The position numbers and the translations under genes were made by a program. From contig NC_134999.1 of NCBI RefSeq assembly GCF_051020985.1, forward strand, positions 4,960,001 through 5,024,000: 64,000 nucleotides of DNA, in the 5' to 3' direction. Source of the DNA: Nomia melanderi. Lineage: Eukaryota; Arthropoda; Insecta; Hymenoptera; Halictidae. How positions within the stretch are numbered: the first letter of the stretch is position 1; each line of letters begins with the position of its first letter. Positions 1 to 12,942 of the stretch are shown here, in pieces. Under the pieces are notes generated by a model. That model was not told the DNA's origin, ran no database searches, and was given only the letters and a program-made list of their open reading frames with translations.

Positions 1-1501
1 CATCGGTCAGCCGGATGTAGCCTTGGAACCTATGAGACCTCGTCCCGGAGTCCCATCACTGCTAAGTCAAATCACTACCCCCGACCTTCCTCGCAATTCT
101 GCTCGACGGAATCCAAGTTTTGCACTTTGGAAACCTGGATTGTATAGTCTGAAGACAATTTCGATTAAAAGTATCCCGAACTTCCCATTGGTCAGTCGGA
201 TGTAGCCTTGGAACCTATGAGACCTCGTCCTGGAGTCCCATCACTGCTAAGTCAAATAACTACACCCAACCTTCCTGGCAACTCTGCCCGACGGTGTCCA
301 AGTTTTTCACTTTGGAAACCGGGTTTGTATAGTCTAAAGTCAATTTCGACCAAAAGTATACCGACCTTCCCATCGGTCAGCCGGATGTAGCCTTGGTCCC
401 TATGAGACCTCTCCGTGGTGTCCAATCTCTTCTAAGTCAAATGGCTTCTCCCGACCTTCCTGGCAATTCTGGCCGACGGAATCCAAGTTTTCCACTTTGA
501 AAACCTGGTCTGTATAGTCTAAAGTCAATTTCGACCAAAAGTATCCCGACCCTCCCATCGGTCAGCCGGATGTAGCCTTGGAACCTATGAGACCTCGTCC
601 TGGAGTCCCATCAAAGCCAAGTCGAATGACTACCCCCGACCTTCCTCGCAATTCCGGCCGACGGAATCCAAGTTTTCCACTTTGAAAACCTGGTTTGCAT
701 AGTCTAAAGTCAATTTCGACCAAAAGTATCCCGACCTTCCCATCGGTCAGCCGGATGTAGCCTTGGTCCCTATGAGACCTCTCCCTGGTGTCCAATCACT
801 GCTAAGTCAAATGGCTTCCCCCGACCTTCCTGGAAATTCTGGCCGACGGAATCCAAGTTTTCCACTTTGGCAACCTGGATTGTATAGTCTAAAGTCATTT
901 TCGACCAAAAGTATACCGGCCCACCCATCGGTCAGCCGGATGTAGCCTTGGTCCCTATGAGCCCTCTCCCTGGAGTCCAATCACTGCTAAGTCAAATGGC
1001 TTCCCCCGACCTTCCTGGCAATTCTGGCCGACGGAATCCAAGTTTTCCACTTTGGCAATCTGGTTTGTATAGTCTAAAGCCATTTTCGACCAAAAGTATT
1101 CAGACCTTCCCACCTGTCAGCCGGATGTAGCCTTGGTCCCTAAGAGACCTCTCCCTGGTGTCCCATCACTGCTAATTCAAATGGCTTCCCCCGATCTTCC
1201 TGGCAATTCTGGCCAACGGAATCCAAGTTTTCCACTTTGGAAACCTGGATTGTTTAGTCTAAAGTCAGTTTCGACCAAAAGTATCCCGACCTTCCCATCG
1301 GTCAGCCGGATGTAGCCTTCGTCCCTATGAGACATCGTCCTGGAGTCCCATCACAGCTAGGTCAAATGGCTCCCCCGAGCTTCCTCGCAATTCCGGCCGA
1401 CGGAATCCAAGTTTTCCACTTTGAAAACCTGGTTTGTATAGTCTAAAGTCAATTTCGACCAAAAGTATCCCGACATTCCCATCGGTCAGCCGGATGTAAC
1501 C

Positions 1502-1867
1502 TTGGATCCTGAGACCTCGTCCTGGAGTCCCAGCACTGCTAAGTCAAATGATTACCTCCGACCTTCCTGGCAATTCTGCCCGACGGAGTCCAAGTTTTCC
1601 ACTTTGGAAACCTGGTTTGTATAGTCTAAAGTCAATTTCGACCAAAAGTATCCCCACCTTCCCATCGGTCAGCCGGATGTAGCCTTGGATCCTGAGACCT
1701 CGTCCTGGAGTCCCAGCACTGCTAAGTCAAATGACTACCTCCGACCTTCCTGGCAATTCTGCCCGACGGAGTCCAAGTTCTCCACTTTGGAAACCTGGTT
1801 TGTATAGTCTAAAGTCAATTTCGACCAAAAGTATCCCGACCTTCCCTTCGGTCAGCCGGATGTAGCC
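1502..1867 (+). repeat. Doublet of 183-bp units (2-bp deletion variant)
   Basis: Two adjacent 183-bp units (1502-1684 and 1685-1867) share GGATCCTGAGACC, in which the usual CCTATGAG is shortened to CCTGAG. They also share CCCAGCACTGC and CTACCTCCGACC or GATTACCTCCGACC. They differ at only a few sites, so one is a recent tandem copy of the other. Confidence 0.85.
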
Positions 1868-2052
1868 TTCGTCCCTATGAGACATCGTCCTGGAGTCCCA
1901 TCACTGCTAAGTCAAATGGCTACCCCCGACCTTCCTGGCAATTCTGCCCGACGGAATTCTAGTTTTGCACTTTGGAAACCTGGATTGTATAGTCTAAAGT
2001 CAATTTCGACTAAAAGTATCCTGAACTACACATCGGTCAGCCAGATGTAGCC

Positions 2053-2418
2053 TTGGAACCTGAGACTTCGTCCTGGATTCCCGTCTCTGCTTAGTCAAAT
2101 GACTACCCCCGACCTTCCTGCCAATTCTGCCCGACGGAGTCCAAGATTTCCACTTTGGAAACCTGGTTTGTATAGTCTAAAGTCAATTTCGACTAAAAGT
2201 ATCCCGAACTTCCCATCGGTCAGCCGGATGTAGCCTTGGAACCTGAGACTTCGTCCTGGAGTCCCATCACTGCTTAGTCAAATGACTACCCCCGACCTTA
2301 GTGCCAATTCTGCCCGACGGAGTCCAAGTTTTGCACTTTGGAAACCTGGTTTGTATAGTCTAAAGTCAATTTCGACCAAAAGTATCCCGACCTTCCCATC
2401 GGTCAGCCGGATGTAGCC
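2053..2418 (+). repeat. Doublet of 183-bp units with CCTGAGACTTCG
   Basis: Units 2053-2235 and 2236-2418 both read GGAACCTGAGACTTCG and TGCTTAGTCAAATGAC, combining the 2-bp deletion with a CTTCG allele. The same combination returns at 2971-3153 and in the cluster at 5371-5919, so this is a recognisable lineage of the left part of the window. Confidence 0.83.
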
Positions 2419-5370
2419 TTGGTCCCTATGAGATCTCGTCCTGGAGTCCCATCACAGATAAGTCAAGTGGCTCCCCCGAGCTTCCGGGCAATTCTGCCCG
2501 ACGGAATACAAGTTTTGCACTTTGGAAACCTGGTTTGTATAGTCTAAAGTCAATTTCGACCAAAAGTATCCCGACCTTCCCATCGGTCAGCCGGATGTAG
2601 CCTTGGATACTGAGACCTCGTCCTGGAGTCCCATCACTGCTAAGTCAAATGGCTACCCCCGACCTTCCTGGCAATTCTGCCCGACGGAATCCTAGTTTTG
2701 CACTTTGGAATCCTGGATTGTATAGTCTAAAGTCATTTTCGACCAAAAGTATCCAGACCTTACCATCGGTCAGCCGGATGTAGCCTTGGTCCCTATGAGA
2801 CCTCGTCCTGGAGTCCCATCACAGCTAAGACAAATGGCTACCCCCGACCTTCCTGGCAATTCTGCCCGACGGAATCCAAGTTTTCCACTTTGGAAACCTG
2901 GTTTGGATAGTCTAAAGTCAATTTCGACTAAAAGTATCCCGAACTACACATCGGTCAGCCGGATGTAGCCTTGGAACCTGAGACTTCGTCCTGGAGTCCC
3001 GTCACTGCTTAGTCAAATGACTACCCCCGACCTTCCTGCCAATTCTGCCCGACGGAGTCCAAGTTTTCCACTTTGGAAACCTGGTTTGTATAGTCTAATG
3101 TCAATTTCGACAAAAAGTATCCCGGCCTTCCCATCGGTCAGCCGGATGTAGCCTTGGTCCCTATGAGACCTCTCCCTGGTGTCCAATCTCTTCTAAGTCA
3201 AATGGCTTCCCCCGACCTTCCTGGCAATTCTGGCCGACGGAATCCAAGTTTTCCACTATGGAATCCTGGTTTGTATAGTCTAAAGTCAATTTCGACCAAA
3301 AGTATCCCGACCCTCCCATCGGTCAGCCGGATGTAGCCTTGGTCCCTATGTTACCTCTCCCTGGTGTCCAATCACCGCTAAGTCAAATGCCTTCCCCCGA
3401 CCTTCCTGGCAATTCTGGCTGACGGAATCTATGTTTTCCACTTTGGAAACCCGGATTGTATGGTCTAAAGTCATTTCCGACCAAAAGTATCCAGACCTTC
3501 CCATCGGTCAGCAGGATGTAGCCGTGGTCCCTATGAGATCTCGTCCTGGAGTCCCATCACTGCTAAGTCAAATGGCTACCCCCGACCTTCCTGGCTACTC
3601 TGCCCCACGAAAACCAAGTTTTCCACTTTGAAAACCTGGATTGTATAGTCTAAAGTCATTTTCGACCAAAAGTATCCCGATCTTCCCATCGGTCAGCTGG
3701 ATGTAGCCTTGGACGCTATTAGACCTCGTCCTTGAGTCCCATCACTGCTATGTCAAATGGCTTCCCCCGACCTACCTGGCTCTTTTGGCGACGGAATCCG
3801 AGTTTTCCACCTTGGAAACCTGGATTGTATAGTCTAAAGTCAATTTCGACCAAATGTATCCCGACCTTCCCATCGGTCAGCAGGATGTAGCCTTGGTCCT
3901 TATGAGACCTCGTCCTGGAGTCCCATCACAGCTAAGTCAAATTGCTCCCCCGACCTTCCCGGCAATACCGGCCGACGGAATCCAAGTTTTCCACTTTGGA
4001 AACCTGGTTTGTATAGTCTAAAGTCACTTTCGACAAAAGTATCCCGACACTCCCACCGATCAGCCGGATATAGCTTTGGTCCCTATGAGACCTCTCCTGG
4101 GTGTCCAATCACTGCTAAGTCGAATGGCTTCCCCCGACCTTCCTGGCAATTCTGGCCGACGGAATACAAGTTTTCCACTTTGAAAACCTGGTTTGTATAG
4201 TCTAAATTCAATTTCGACCAAAAGAATCCCGACCATCCCATCGGTCAGCCGGATGTAGCCTTGGTCCCTATGAGACCTCTCCCTGGTGTCCAATCACCGC
4301 TAAGTCTAATGGCTTCCCCCGACCTTCCTGGCAATTTTGGCCGACGGAATCCAAGTTTTCCACTTTGGCAACCTGGTTTGTATAGTCTAAAGTCATTTTC
4401 GACCAAAAGTATCCCGACCTTCCCATCGTTCAGCCGGATGTAGCCTTGGACCTTATGAGTCCTCGCCCTGGTGTCCAATCACTGCTAAGTCAAATGGCTA
4501 GCCCAGACCTTCCTGGCAATTCTGGCCGACGGAATCCAAGTTTTCCACTTTGGAAACCTGGATTGTTTAGTCTAAAGTGAATTTCGACCAAAAGTATTCC
4601 GAACTTCCCATCGGTCAGCCGGATGTAGCCTTGGAACCTATGAGACCTCGTCATGGAGTTCCATCACTGCTAAGTCAAATGACTACCCCCGAACTTCCTG
4701 GCAATTCTGCCCGACGGAATCCAAGTTTTCCCACTTTGCAAACCTGGATTGAATAGTCTAAGGTCGATTTCGACCAAATGTATCCCGACCTTCCCATCGG
4801 TCAGCAGGATGTAGCCTTGGTCCTTATGAGACCTCGTCCTGGAGTCCCATCACTTCTAAGTCAAATGGCTTCCCCCGACCTTCCTGGGAATTCTGGCCGA
4901 CGGAATCCAAGTTTTCCACTTTGGCAACCTGGTGTGTATAGTCTAAAGTCAGTTTCGACCAAAAGTATCCCGACCTTCCCATCGGTCAGCCGGATGTAGC
5001 CTTGGAACCTATGAGACCTCGTCCTGGAGTCCCATCACTGCTAAGTCAAATCACTACCCCCGACCTTCCTCGCAATTCTGCCCGACGGAATCCAAGTTTT
5101 GCACTTTGGAAACCTGGATTGTATGGTCTAAAGTCTATTTCGGCCAAATGTATCCCGACCTTCCCATCGGTCAGCAGGATGTAGACTTGGTCCCTATGAG
5201 ACCTCGCCCTGGAGTCCCATCACAGCTAAGTCAAATGGCTCCCCCGACCTTGCTGGCAATTCCGGCCGACGGAGTCCAAGTTTTCAACTTTGGAAACCTG
5301 GATTGTATATTCTAAGGTCAATGTCGACCAAAAGTATCCCGAACTTCCCATCGGTCAGCCGGTTGTAGCC

Positions 5371-5919
5371 TTGGAACCTGAGACCTCGTCCTGCAGTCCC
5401 AGCACAGCTAAGTCAAATGGCTACCCCCGACCTTCCTGGCAATTCTGCCCGACGGAATCCAAGTTTTGCACTTTGGAAACCTGGATTGTATGGTCTAAAG
5501 TCAATTTCGGCAAAATGTATCCCGAACTTCCCATCGGTCAGCCGGATGTAGCCTTGGAACCTGAGACTTCGTCCTGGAGTCCCATCACTGCTTAGTCAAA
5601 TGACTACCCCCGACCTTAGTGCCAATTCTGCCCGACGGAGTCCAAGTTTTGCACTTTGGAAACCTGGTTTGTATAGTCTAAAGTCAATTTCGACTAAAAG
5701 TATCCCGAACTTCCCATCGGTCAGCCGGATGTAGCGTTGGAACCTGAGACTTCGACCTGGAGTCCCATCACTGCTTAGTCAAATGACTACCCCCGACCTT
5801 CCTCGCAACTCTGCCCGACGGAATCCAAGTTTTGCACTTTGGAAACCTGGATTGTATGGTCTAAAGTCAATTTCGGCAAAATGTATCCCGACCTTCCCAT
5901 CGGTCAGCCGGATGTTGCC
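5371..5919 (+). repeat. Triplet of 183-bp units
   Basis: Three successive 183-bp units begin at 5371, 5554 and 5737, each with CCTGAGAC in place of CCTATGAGAC. The second and third share CTTCG and TGCTTAGTC; the first has CCTGCAGTCCCAGCAC. Constant spacing with a shared deletion indicates amplification of one deleted founder. Confidence 0.83.
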
Positions 5920-7397
5920 TTGGTCCCTATGAGACCTCCCCCTGGTGTCCAATCAACGCTAAGTCAAATGGCTTCCCCCGACCTTCCTGGCAATTCTGGC
6001 CGACGGAATCCAAGTTTTCCACTTTGGCAACCTGGTTCGTATAGTCTAAAGTCATTTTCGACCAAAAGTATCCCGACCTTCCCATTGGTCAGCCGGATGT
6101 AGCCTTCGGCCCTATGAGACATCGTCCTGGAGGCCCATCACTGCTAAGTCAAATGGCTACCCCCGCGCTTCCTGGCAATTCTACCCGACGGAATCCAAGT
6201 TTTGCACTTTGGAAACCTGGATTGTATAGTCTAAAGTCATTTTCGACCAAAAGTATCCAGACCTTACCATCGGTCAGCCGGATGTAGCCTTGGTCCCTAT
6301 GAGACCTCGTCCTGGAGTCCCATCACAGCTAAGTCAAATGGCTACCCCCGACCTTCCTGGCAATTCTGCCCGACGGAATCCAAGTTTTCCACTTTGGAAA
6401 CCTGGTTTGGATAGTCTAAAGTCATTTCCGACCAAAATTATCCAGACCTTCCCATCGGTCAGCCGTATGTAGCCTTGGTCCTTATCAGATCTCGTCCTGG
6501 AGTCCCATCACTGCTAAGTCAAATGGCTACCCCCGACCTTCCTGGCAATTCTGGCCGACGGAATCCAAGTTTTCCACTTTGGAAACCTGGTTTGTATAGT
6601 CTAAAGTCAATTTCGACGAAAAGTATCCCGAACTTCCCATCGGTCAGCCGGATGTAGCCTTGGAACCTATGAGACCTCGTCCTGGAGTCCCATCACTGCT
6701 AAGTCAAATCACTACATCCGACCTTCCTCGCAATTCTGCCCGACGGAATCCAAGTTTTGCACTTTGGAAACCTGGATTGTGTAGTCTAAAGTCAATTTCG
6801 ACCAAAAGTATCCGGACCTTCCCATCGGTCAGCCGGATGTAGCCTTCGTCCCTATGAGACATCGTCCTGGAGTCCCATCACTGCTAAGTCAAATGGCTAC
6901 CCCCGACCTTCCTCGCAATTCTGCCCTACGGAATCCAAGTTTTGCACTTTGGAAACCTGGATTGTATAGTCTAAAGTCATTTTCGACCAAAAGTATCCAG
7001 ACCTTACCATCGGTCAGCCGGATGTAGCCTTGGTCCCTATGAGACCTCGTCCTGGAGTCCCATCACAGCTAAGTTAAATGGCTTCCCCCGACCTTCCTGG
7101 CAATGCCGGCCGACGGAATCCAAGTTTTCCACTTTGGAAACCTGGTTTGTATAGTCTAAAGTCAATTTCGACCAAAAGTATCCCGAACTTCCCATCGGTC
7201 AGCCGCATGTAGCCTTGGAACCTGAGACCTTGTCCTGGAGTCCCAGCACTGCTAAGTCAAATTACTACCCCCGACCTTCCTGGCAATTCTGCCCGACGGA
7301 GTCCAAGTTTTCCACTTTGGAAACCTGGTTTGTATAGTCTAAAGTCAATTTCGACCAAAAGTATCCCGACCTTCCCATCGGTCAGCCGGATGTAGCC

Positions 7398-8505
7398 TTT
7401 GTCCCTGTGAGACATCGTCCTGGAGTCCCATCACTGCTAAGTCAAATGGCTACCCCCGCCCTTCCTGGCAATTCTGCCCGACGGAATCCAAGTTTTGCAC
7501 TTTCGAAACCTGGATTGTATAGTCTAAAGTCAATTTCGACAAAAAGTAACCCGACCTTCCCATCGGTCAGCCGGATGTAGCCTTGGTCCCTGTGAGACCT
7601 CTCCCTGGTGTCCAATCACTTCTAAGTCAAATGGCTTCCCCCGACCTTCCTGGCAATTCTGGCCGGCGGAATCCAAGTTTTGCACTTTGGCAACCTGGTT
7701 TGTATAGTCAAAAGTCATTTTCGACAAAAAGTATCCAGACCTTCCCATCGGTCAGCCGGATGTAGCCTTGGTCCCTATGAGTCCTCGCCCTGGTGTCCAA
7801 TCGCTGCTAAGTCAAATGGCTACCCCCGACGTTCCTGGCAATTCTGCCCGACGGAGTCCAAGTTTTCCACTTTGGAATCCTGGATTGTATAGTCTAAAGT
7901 CAATTTCGACCAAAAGTATCCCGACCTTCCCATCGGTCAGCCGGATGTAGCCTTGGAACCTATGAGACCTCGTCCCGGAGTCCCATCACTGCTAAGTTAA
8001 ATCACTACCCCCGACCTTCCTCGCAATTCTGCTCGACGGAATCCAAGTTTTGCACTTTGGAAACCTGGATTGTATAGTCTAAATTCAATTTCGACCAAAA
8101 GTATCCCGACCTTCTCATCGGTCAGCCGGATGTAGCCTTGGTCCCTATGAGACCTCGTCCTGGAGTCCCATCACAGCTAAGTCAAACGGCTCCCCCGACC
8201 TTCCTGGCAATTCCGGCCGACGGTATCCAAGTTTTCCACTTTGGAAACCTGGTTTGTATTGTCTAAAGTCATTTTCGACCCAAAGTGTCCAGACCTTCCC
8301 ATCGGTCAGCCGAATGTAGCCTTGGTCCTATGAGACCTCTCCCTGTTGTCCAATCACTTCTTAATCAAATGGCTTCCCCCGACCTTCCTGGCAATTCTGG
8401 CCGACGGAATCCAAGTTTTCCACTTTGGAAACCTGGATTGTATAGTCTAAAGTCAATTTCGGCCAAAAGTATCCCGACCTTCCCATCGGTCAGCCGGATG
8501 CAGCC
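7398..8505 (+). repeat. 6-unit higher-order repeat, copy 1 (1,108 bp)
   Basis: Six units start at 7398, 7583, 7768, 7953, 8138 and 8322. Units 1, 2, 3, 5 and 6 are matched almost base for base by the next 1,107 bp. Diagnostic alleles include CTTTCGAAACC and AAAAAGTAACC in unit 1, CTGGCCGGCGG in unit 2, CGACGTTCC in unit 3, AAACGGCTCCCCC in unit 5, and GGTCCTATGAG with a 1-bp deletion in unit 6. Unit 4 (7953-8137) is the exception: it does not match its counterpart and instead resembles the unit at 8-192. Confidence 0.9.
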
Positions 8506-9612
8506 TGTGTCCCTATGAGACATCGTCCTGGAGTCCCATCACTGCTAAGTCAAATGGCTACCCCCGCCCTTCCTGGCAATTCTGCCCGACGGAATCCAAG
8601 TTTTGCACTTTCGAAACCTGGATTGTATAGTCTAAAGTCAATTTCGACAAAAAGTAACCCGACCTTCCCATCGGTCAGCCGGATGTAGCCTTGGTCCCTG
8701 TGAGACCTCTCCCTGGTGTCCAATCACTTCTAAGTCAAATGGCTTCCCCCGACCTTCCTGGCAATTCTGGCCGGCGGAATCCAAGTTTTGCACTTTGGCA
8801 ACCTGGTTTGTATAGTCTAAAGTCATTTTCGACAAAAAGTATCCAGACCTTCCCATCGGTCAGCCGGATGTAGCCTTGGTCCCTATGAGTCCTCGCCCTG
8901 GTGTCCAATCGCTGCTAAGTCAAATGGCTACCCCCGACGTTCCTGGCAATTCTGCCCGACGGAGTCCAAGTTTTCCACTTTGGAATCCTGGATTGTATAG
9001 TCTAAAGTCAATTTCGACCAAAAGTATCCCGACCTTCCCATCGGTCAGCCGGATGTAGCCTTGGTCCCTATGAGACCTCGTCCTGGAGTCCCATCACAGC
9101 TAAGTCAAATGGCTCCCCCGACCTTCCTGGCAATTAAGGCCGACGGAATCAAAGTTTTCCACTTTGGAAACCTGGTTTGTATAGTCTAATGTCAATTTCG
9201 ACCAAAAGTAACCCGACCTTCTCATCGGTCAGCCGGATGTAGCCTTGGTCCCTATGAGACCTCGTCCTGGAGTCCCATCACAGCTAAGTCAAACGGCTCC
9301 CCCGACCTTCCTGGCAATTCCGGCCGACGGTATCCAAGTTTTCCACTTTGGAAACCTGGTTTGTATTGTCTAAAGTCATTTTCGACCCAAAGTGTCCAGA
9401 CCTTCCCATCGGTCAGCCGGATGTAGCCTTGGTCCTATGAGACCTCTCCCTGTTGTCCAATCACTTCTAAATCAAATGGCTTCCCCCGACCTTCCTGGCA
9501 ATTCTGGCCGACGGAATCCAAGTTTTCCACTTTGGAAACCTGGTTTGTATAGTCTAAAGTCAATTTCGACCAAAAGTATCCCGAACTTCCCATCGGTCGG
9601 CCGGATATAGCC
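8506..9612 (+). repeat. 6-unit higher-order repeat, copy 2 (1,107 bp)
   Basis: This is the second copy, with units at 8506, 8691, 8876, 9061, 9245 and 9429. It opens with CTGTGTCCC, an unusual junction allele. Unit 4 (9061-9244) carries AATTAAGGCCGACGG, ATCAAAG, TCTAATG and AGTAACC. The same set is found at 11094-11276, so the unit appears to have been replaced by, or to have donated to, a distant unit. Confidence 0.9.
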
Positions 9613-12600
9613 TTGGAAACTATGAGACCTCGTCCTGGAGTCCCATCACTGCTAAGTCAAATGGCTACCCCCGACCTACCTGGCAATTCTGCCCCACGGA
9701 ATCCAAGTTTTGCACTTTGGAAACCTGGATTGTATAGTCTAAAGTCAATTTCGGCCAAAAGTATCCCGACCTTCCCATCGGTCAGCCGGATGCAGCCTTC
9801 GTCCCTATGAGACATCGTCCTGGAGTCCCATCACTGCTAAGTCAAATGGATACCCCCGATATTCCTGGCAATTCTGCCCGACGGAATCCAAGTTTTGCAC
9901 TTCGGAAACCTGGATTGTATAGTCTAAAGTCAATTTCGACCAAAAGTATCCCGAACTTCCCATGGGTCAGCCGGATGTAGCCTTCGTCCCTATGAGACAT
10001 CGTCCAGGAGTCCAATCACTGCTAAGTCAAATGACTACCCCCGACCTTCTTGGCAATTCTGCCCCGACGGAATACAAGTTTTGCACTTTGCAAACCTGGA
10101 TTGTATAGTCTAAAGTCAATTTCGACCAAAAGTGTTCCGACCTTCCCATCGGTCAGCCGGATGTAGCCTTCGTCCCTATGAGACATCGTCCAGGAGTCCA
10201 ATCACTGCTAAGTCAAATGGCTTCCGCTGACCTTCCTGGCAATTCTGCCCGACGGAATCCAAGTTTTCCCCGTTGGAAACCTGGATTGTATAGTCTAAAG
10301 TCAATTTCGACCAAAAGTATCCCGACCTTCCCATCGGTCAGCCGGATGTAGCCTTGGAACCTATGAGACCTCGTCCTGGAGTCCCATCACTGCTAAGTCA
10401 AATGGCTACCCCCGACCTACCTGGCAATTGTGCCCGACGGAATCCAAGTTTTGCACTTTGGAAACCTGGATTGTATAGTCTAAAGTCAGTTTCGACCAAA
10501 AGTAACCCGACCTTCCCATCGGTCAGCCGGATGTAGCCTTTGTCCTTATGAGACCTCTCCCTGGTGTCCAATCACTTCTAAGTCAAATGGCTTCCCCCGA
10601 CCTTCCTGGCAATTCTATCCAACGGAATCCATGTTTTGCACTTTGGCAACCTGGTTTGTATAGTCTAAAGTCATTTCCGACCAAAAGTTTCCAGACCTTC
10701 CCATCGGTCAGGCGGATGTAGCCTTGGTCCCTATGAGATCTCGTCCTAGAGTCCCATCACTGCTATGTCAAATGGCTACCCCCGACCTTCCTGGCAATTC
10801 TGGCCGACGGAATCCAAGTTTTCCGCTTTGGCAATCTGGTTTGTTTAGTCTAAAGTCATTTTCGACCAAAAGTATCCAGACCTACCCATCTATCAGCCGG
10901 ATGTAGCCTTGGTCCCTATGAGACCTACCCCTGGTGTCCAATCACCGTTAAGTCAAATGACTACCCCCGACCTTCCTGCCAATTCTGCCCGACGGAGTCC
11001 AAGTTTTCCACTTTGGAAACCTGGTTTGTATAGTCTAAAGTCAATTTCGACCAAAAGTATCCCGACCTTCCCATCGGTCAGCCGGATGTAGCCTTGGAAC
11101 CTATGAGACCTCGCCCTGGAGTTCCATCACAGCTAAGTCAAATGGCTCCCCCGACCTTCCTGGCAATTAAGGCCGACGGAATCAAAGTTTTCCACTTTGG
11201 AAACCTGGTTTGTATAGTCTAATGTCAATTTCGACCAAAAGTAACCAGACCTTCCCATCGGTCAGCCGGATGTAGCCTTGGTCCCTATGAGACCTCTCCC
11301 TGGTGCCCAATCACTTCTAAGTCAAATGGCTTCCCCCGACCTTCCTGGCAATTCTGGCCGTCGGAATCCATGTTTTCCGCTTTGGCAGCCTGGTTTGTGT
11401 AGTCTAAATTGAATTTCGACCAAATGTATCCCGAACTTCCCATCGGTCAGCCGGATATAGCCTTGGAACCTATGAGTCCTCGTCCTGGAGTCCCATCACT
11501 CCTAAGTCAAATGGCTACCCCCGACATACCTGGCAATTCTGCCCGTCGGAATCCAAGTTTTGCACTTTGGAAACCTGGATTGTATAGTCTAAAGTCAATA
11601 TCGACCAAAAGTATCCCGAACTTCCCATGGGTCAGCCGGATGTAGCCTTCGTCCCTATGAGACCTCTCCCTGGTGTGCAATCACTGCTAAGTCAAATGGC
11701 TTCCCCCGACCTTCCTGGCAATTCTGGCCAACGGAATCCAAGTTTTCCACTTTGGCAACCTGGTTTGTATAGTCTAAAGTCATTTTCGACCAAAAGTATC
11801 CAGACCTTCCCATCGGTCAGCCGGATGTAGCCTAGGTCCGTATGAGACCTCGTCCTGGAGTCCCATCACTGCTAAGTAAAATGGCTTCCCCCGATCGTCC
11901 TGGCACTTCTGGCCGACGGAATCCAAGTTTTCCACTTTGGAAACATGGATTGTATGGTCTAAAGTCAATTTCGACCAAAAGTATCCCGACCTTCCCATGG
12001 GTCAGCCGGATGTAGCCTTCGTCCCTATGAGACGTCGTCCTGGAGTCCCATCACTTCTAAGTCAAATGGCTACCCCCGCCCAACCTGGCAATTCTGCCGA
12101 CGGAATCCAAGTTTTGCACTTTGGAAACCTGGATTGTATAGCCTAAGGTCAATTTCGACCAAAAGTATCCCGACCTTTCCATCGGTCAGCCGGATGTAGC
12201 CTTGGTCCCTATGAGACCTCGTCCTGGAGTCCCATCACTGCTAAGTCAAATGGCTTCCCCCGACCGTCCTGGCACTTCTGGCCGACGGAATCCAAGTTTT
12301 GCACTTTTGAAACCTGGATTGTATAGTCCAAAGTCAATTTCGACTAGTAGTATCCCGACGTTCCCATCGGTCAGCCGGATGTAGCCTTGGACCCTATGAG
12401 ACCTCGTCCTGGAGTCCCATCACAGCTAAGTCAAATGACTACCCCCGACCTTCTTGGCAATTCTGCCCCGACGGAATACAAGTTTTGCACTTTGCAAACC
12501 TGGATTGTATAGTCTAAAGTCAATTTCGTCCAAAAGTATCCCGAACTTCCCATCGGTCAGCCGGATGTAGCCTTGGTCCCTATGAGACCTCGCCCTGGTG

Positions 12601-12942
12601 TCCAATTACTGCTAAGTCAAACGACTACGCCCGACCTTCATGGCAATTCTGCCCGAAGGAATCCAAGTTTTGCACTTTGGAAACCTGGATTGTTTAGTCT
12701 AAAGTCAATTTCGGCCAAATGTATCCCGACCTTTCCATCGGTCAGCCGGATGTAGCCTTGGTCCCTATGAGACCTCTCCCTGGTGTCCACTCACCGCTAT
12801 GTCACATGGCTTCCCCCGACCTTCCTGGCAACTTCGGCCGACGGAATCCATGTTTTCCACTTTGAAAACCTGGTTTGTATAGTCTAAAGTCATTTTCGAC
12901 CAAAAGTATACCGACCTTCCCATCGGTCAGCCGGATATAGCC
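9613..12942 (+). repeat. Mixed monomeric block
   Basis: About 18 units without a clear higher-order period. From about 11.8 kb onward, alleles typical of HOR-A appear: CGTCCTGGCACTTCTGG, GAAACATGG, CCCATGGGTCAGCC, GAGACGTCG and GACTAGTAG. The right end of this block therefore belongs to the same lineage domain as 13-34.7 kb. No genes or insertions are seen. Confidence 0.8.
9983..10353 (+). repeat. Doublet with CCAGGAGTCCAATCA, including a 186-bp unit
   Basis: Two adjacent units start at 9983 and 10169 with CATCGTCCAGGAGTCC. The first is 186 bp because CTGCCCGACGG has gained a base (CTGCCCCGACGG). Its middle (near 10046-10110), with CTTCTTGGC, GAATACAAG and CTTTGCAAACC, recurs in the unit near 12,447-12,510, 2.4 kb away. 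Confidence 0.75.

Larger units (their letters stand above)
1..7397 (+). repeat. Monomeric, heterogeneous satellite block
   Basis: About 40 units in which neighbours differ at many sites and no long higher-order period is apparent by eye. The window opens inside a unit (CATCGGTCAGCCGG is its 3' end). Several short clusters of related units are listed separately. Many units carry the GAACC allele after TTG, which is commoner here than in the middle of the window. No gene or non-satellite sequence is visible. Confidence 0.85.
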
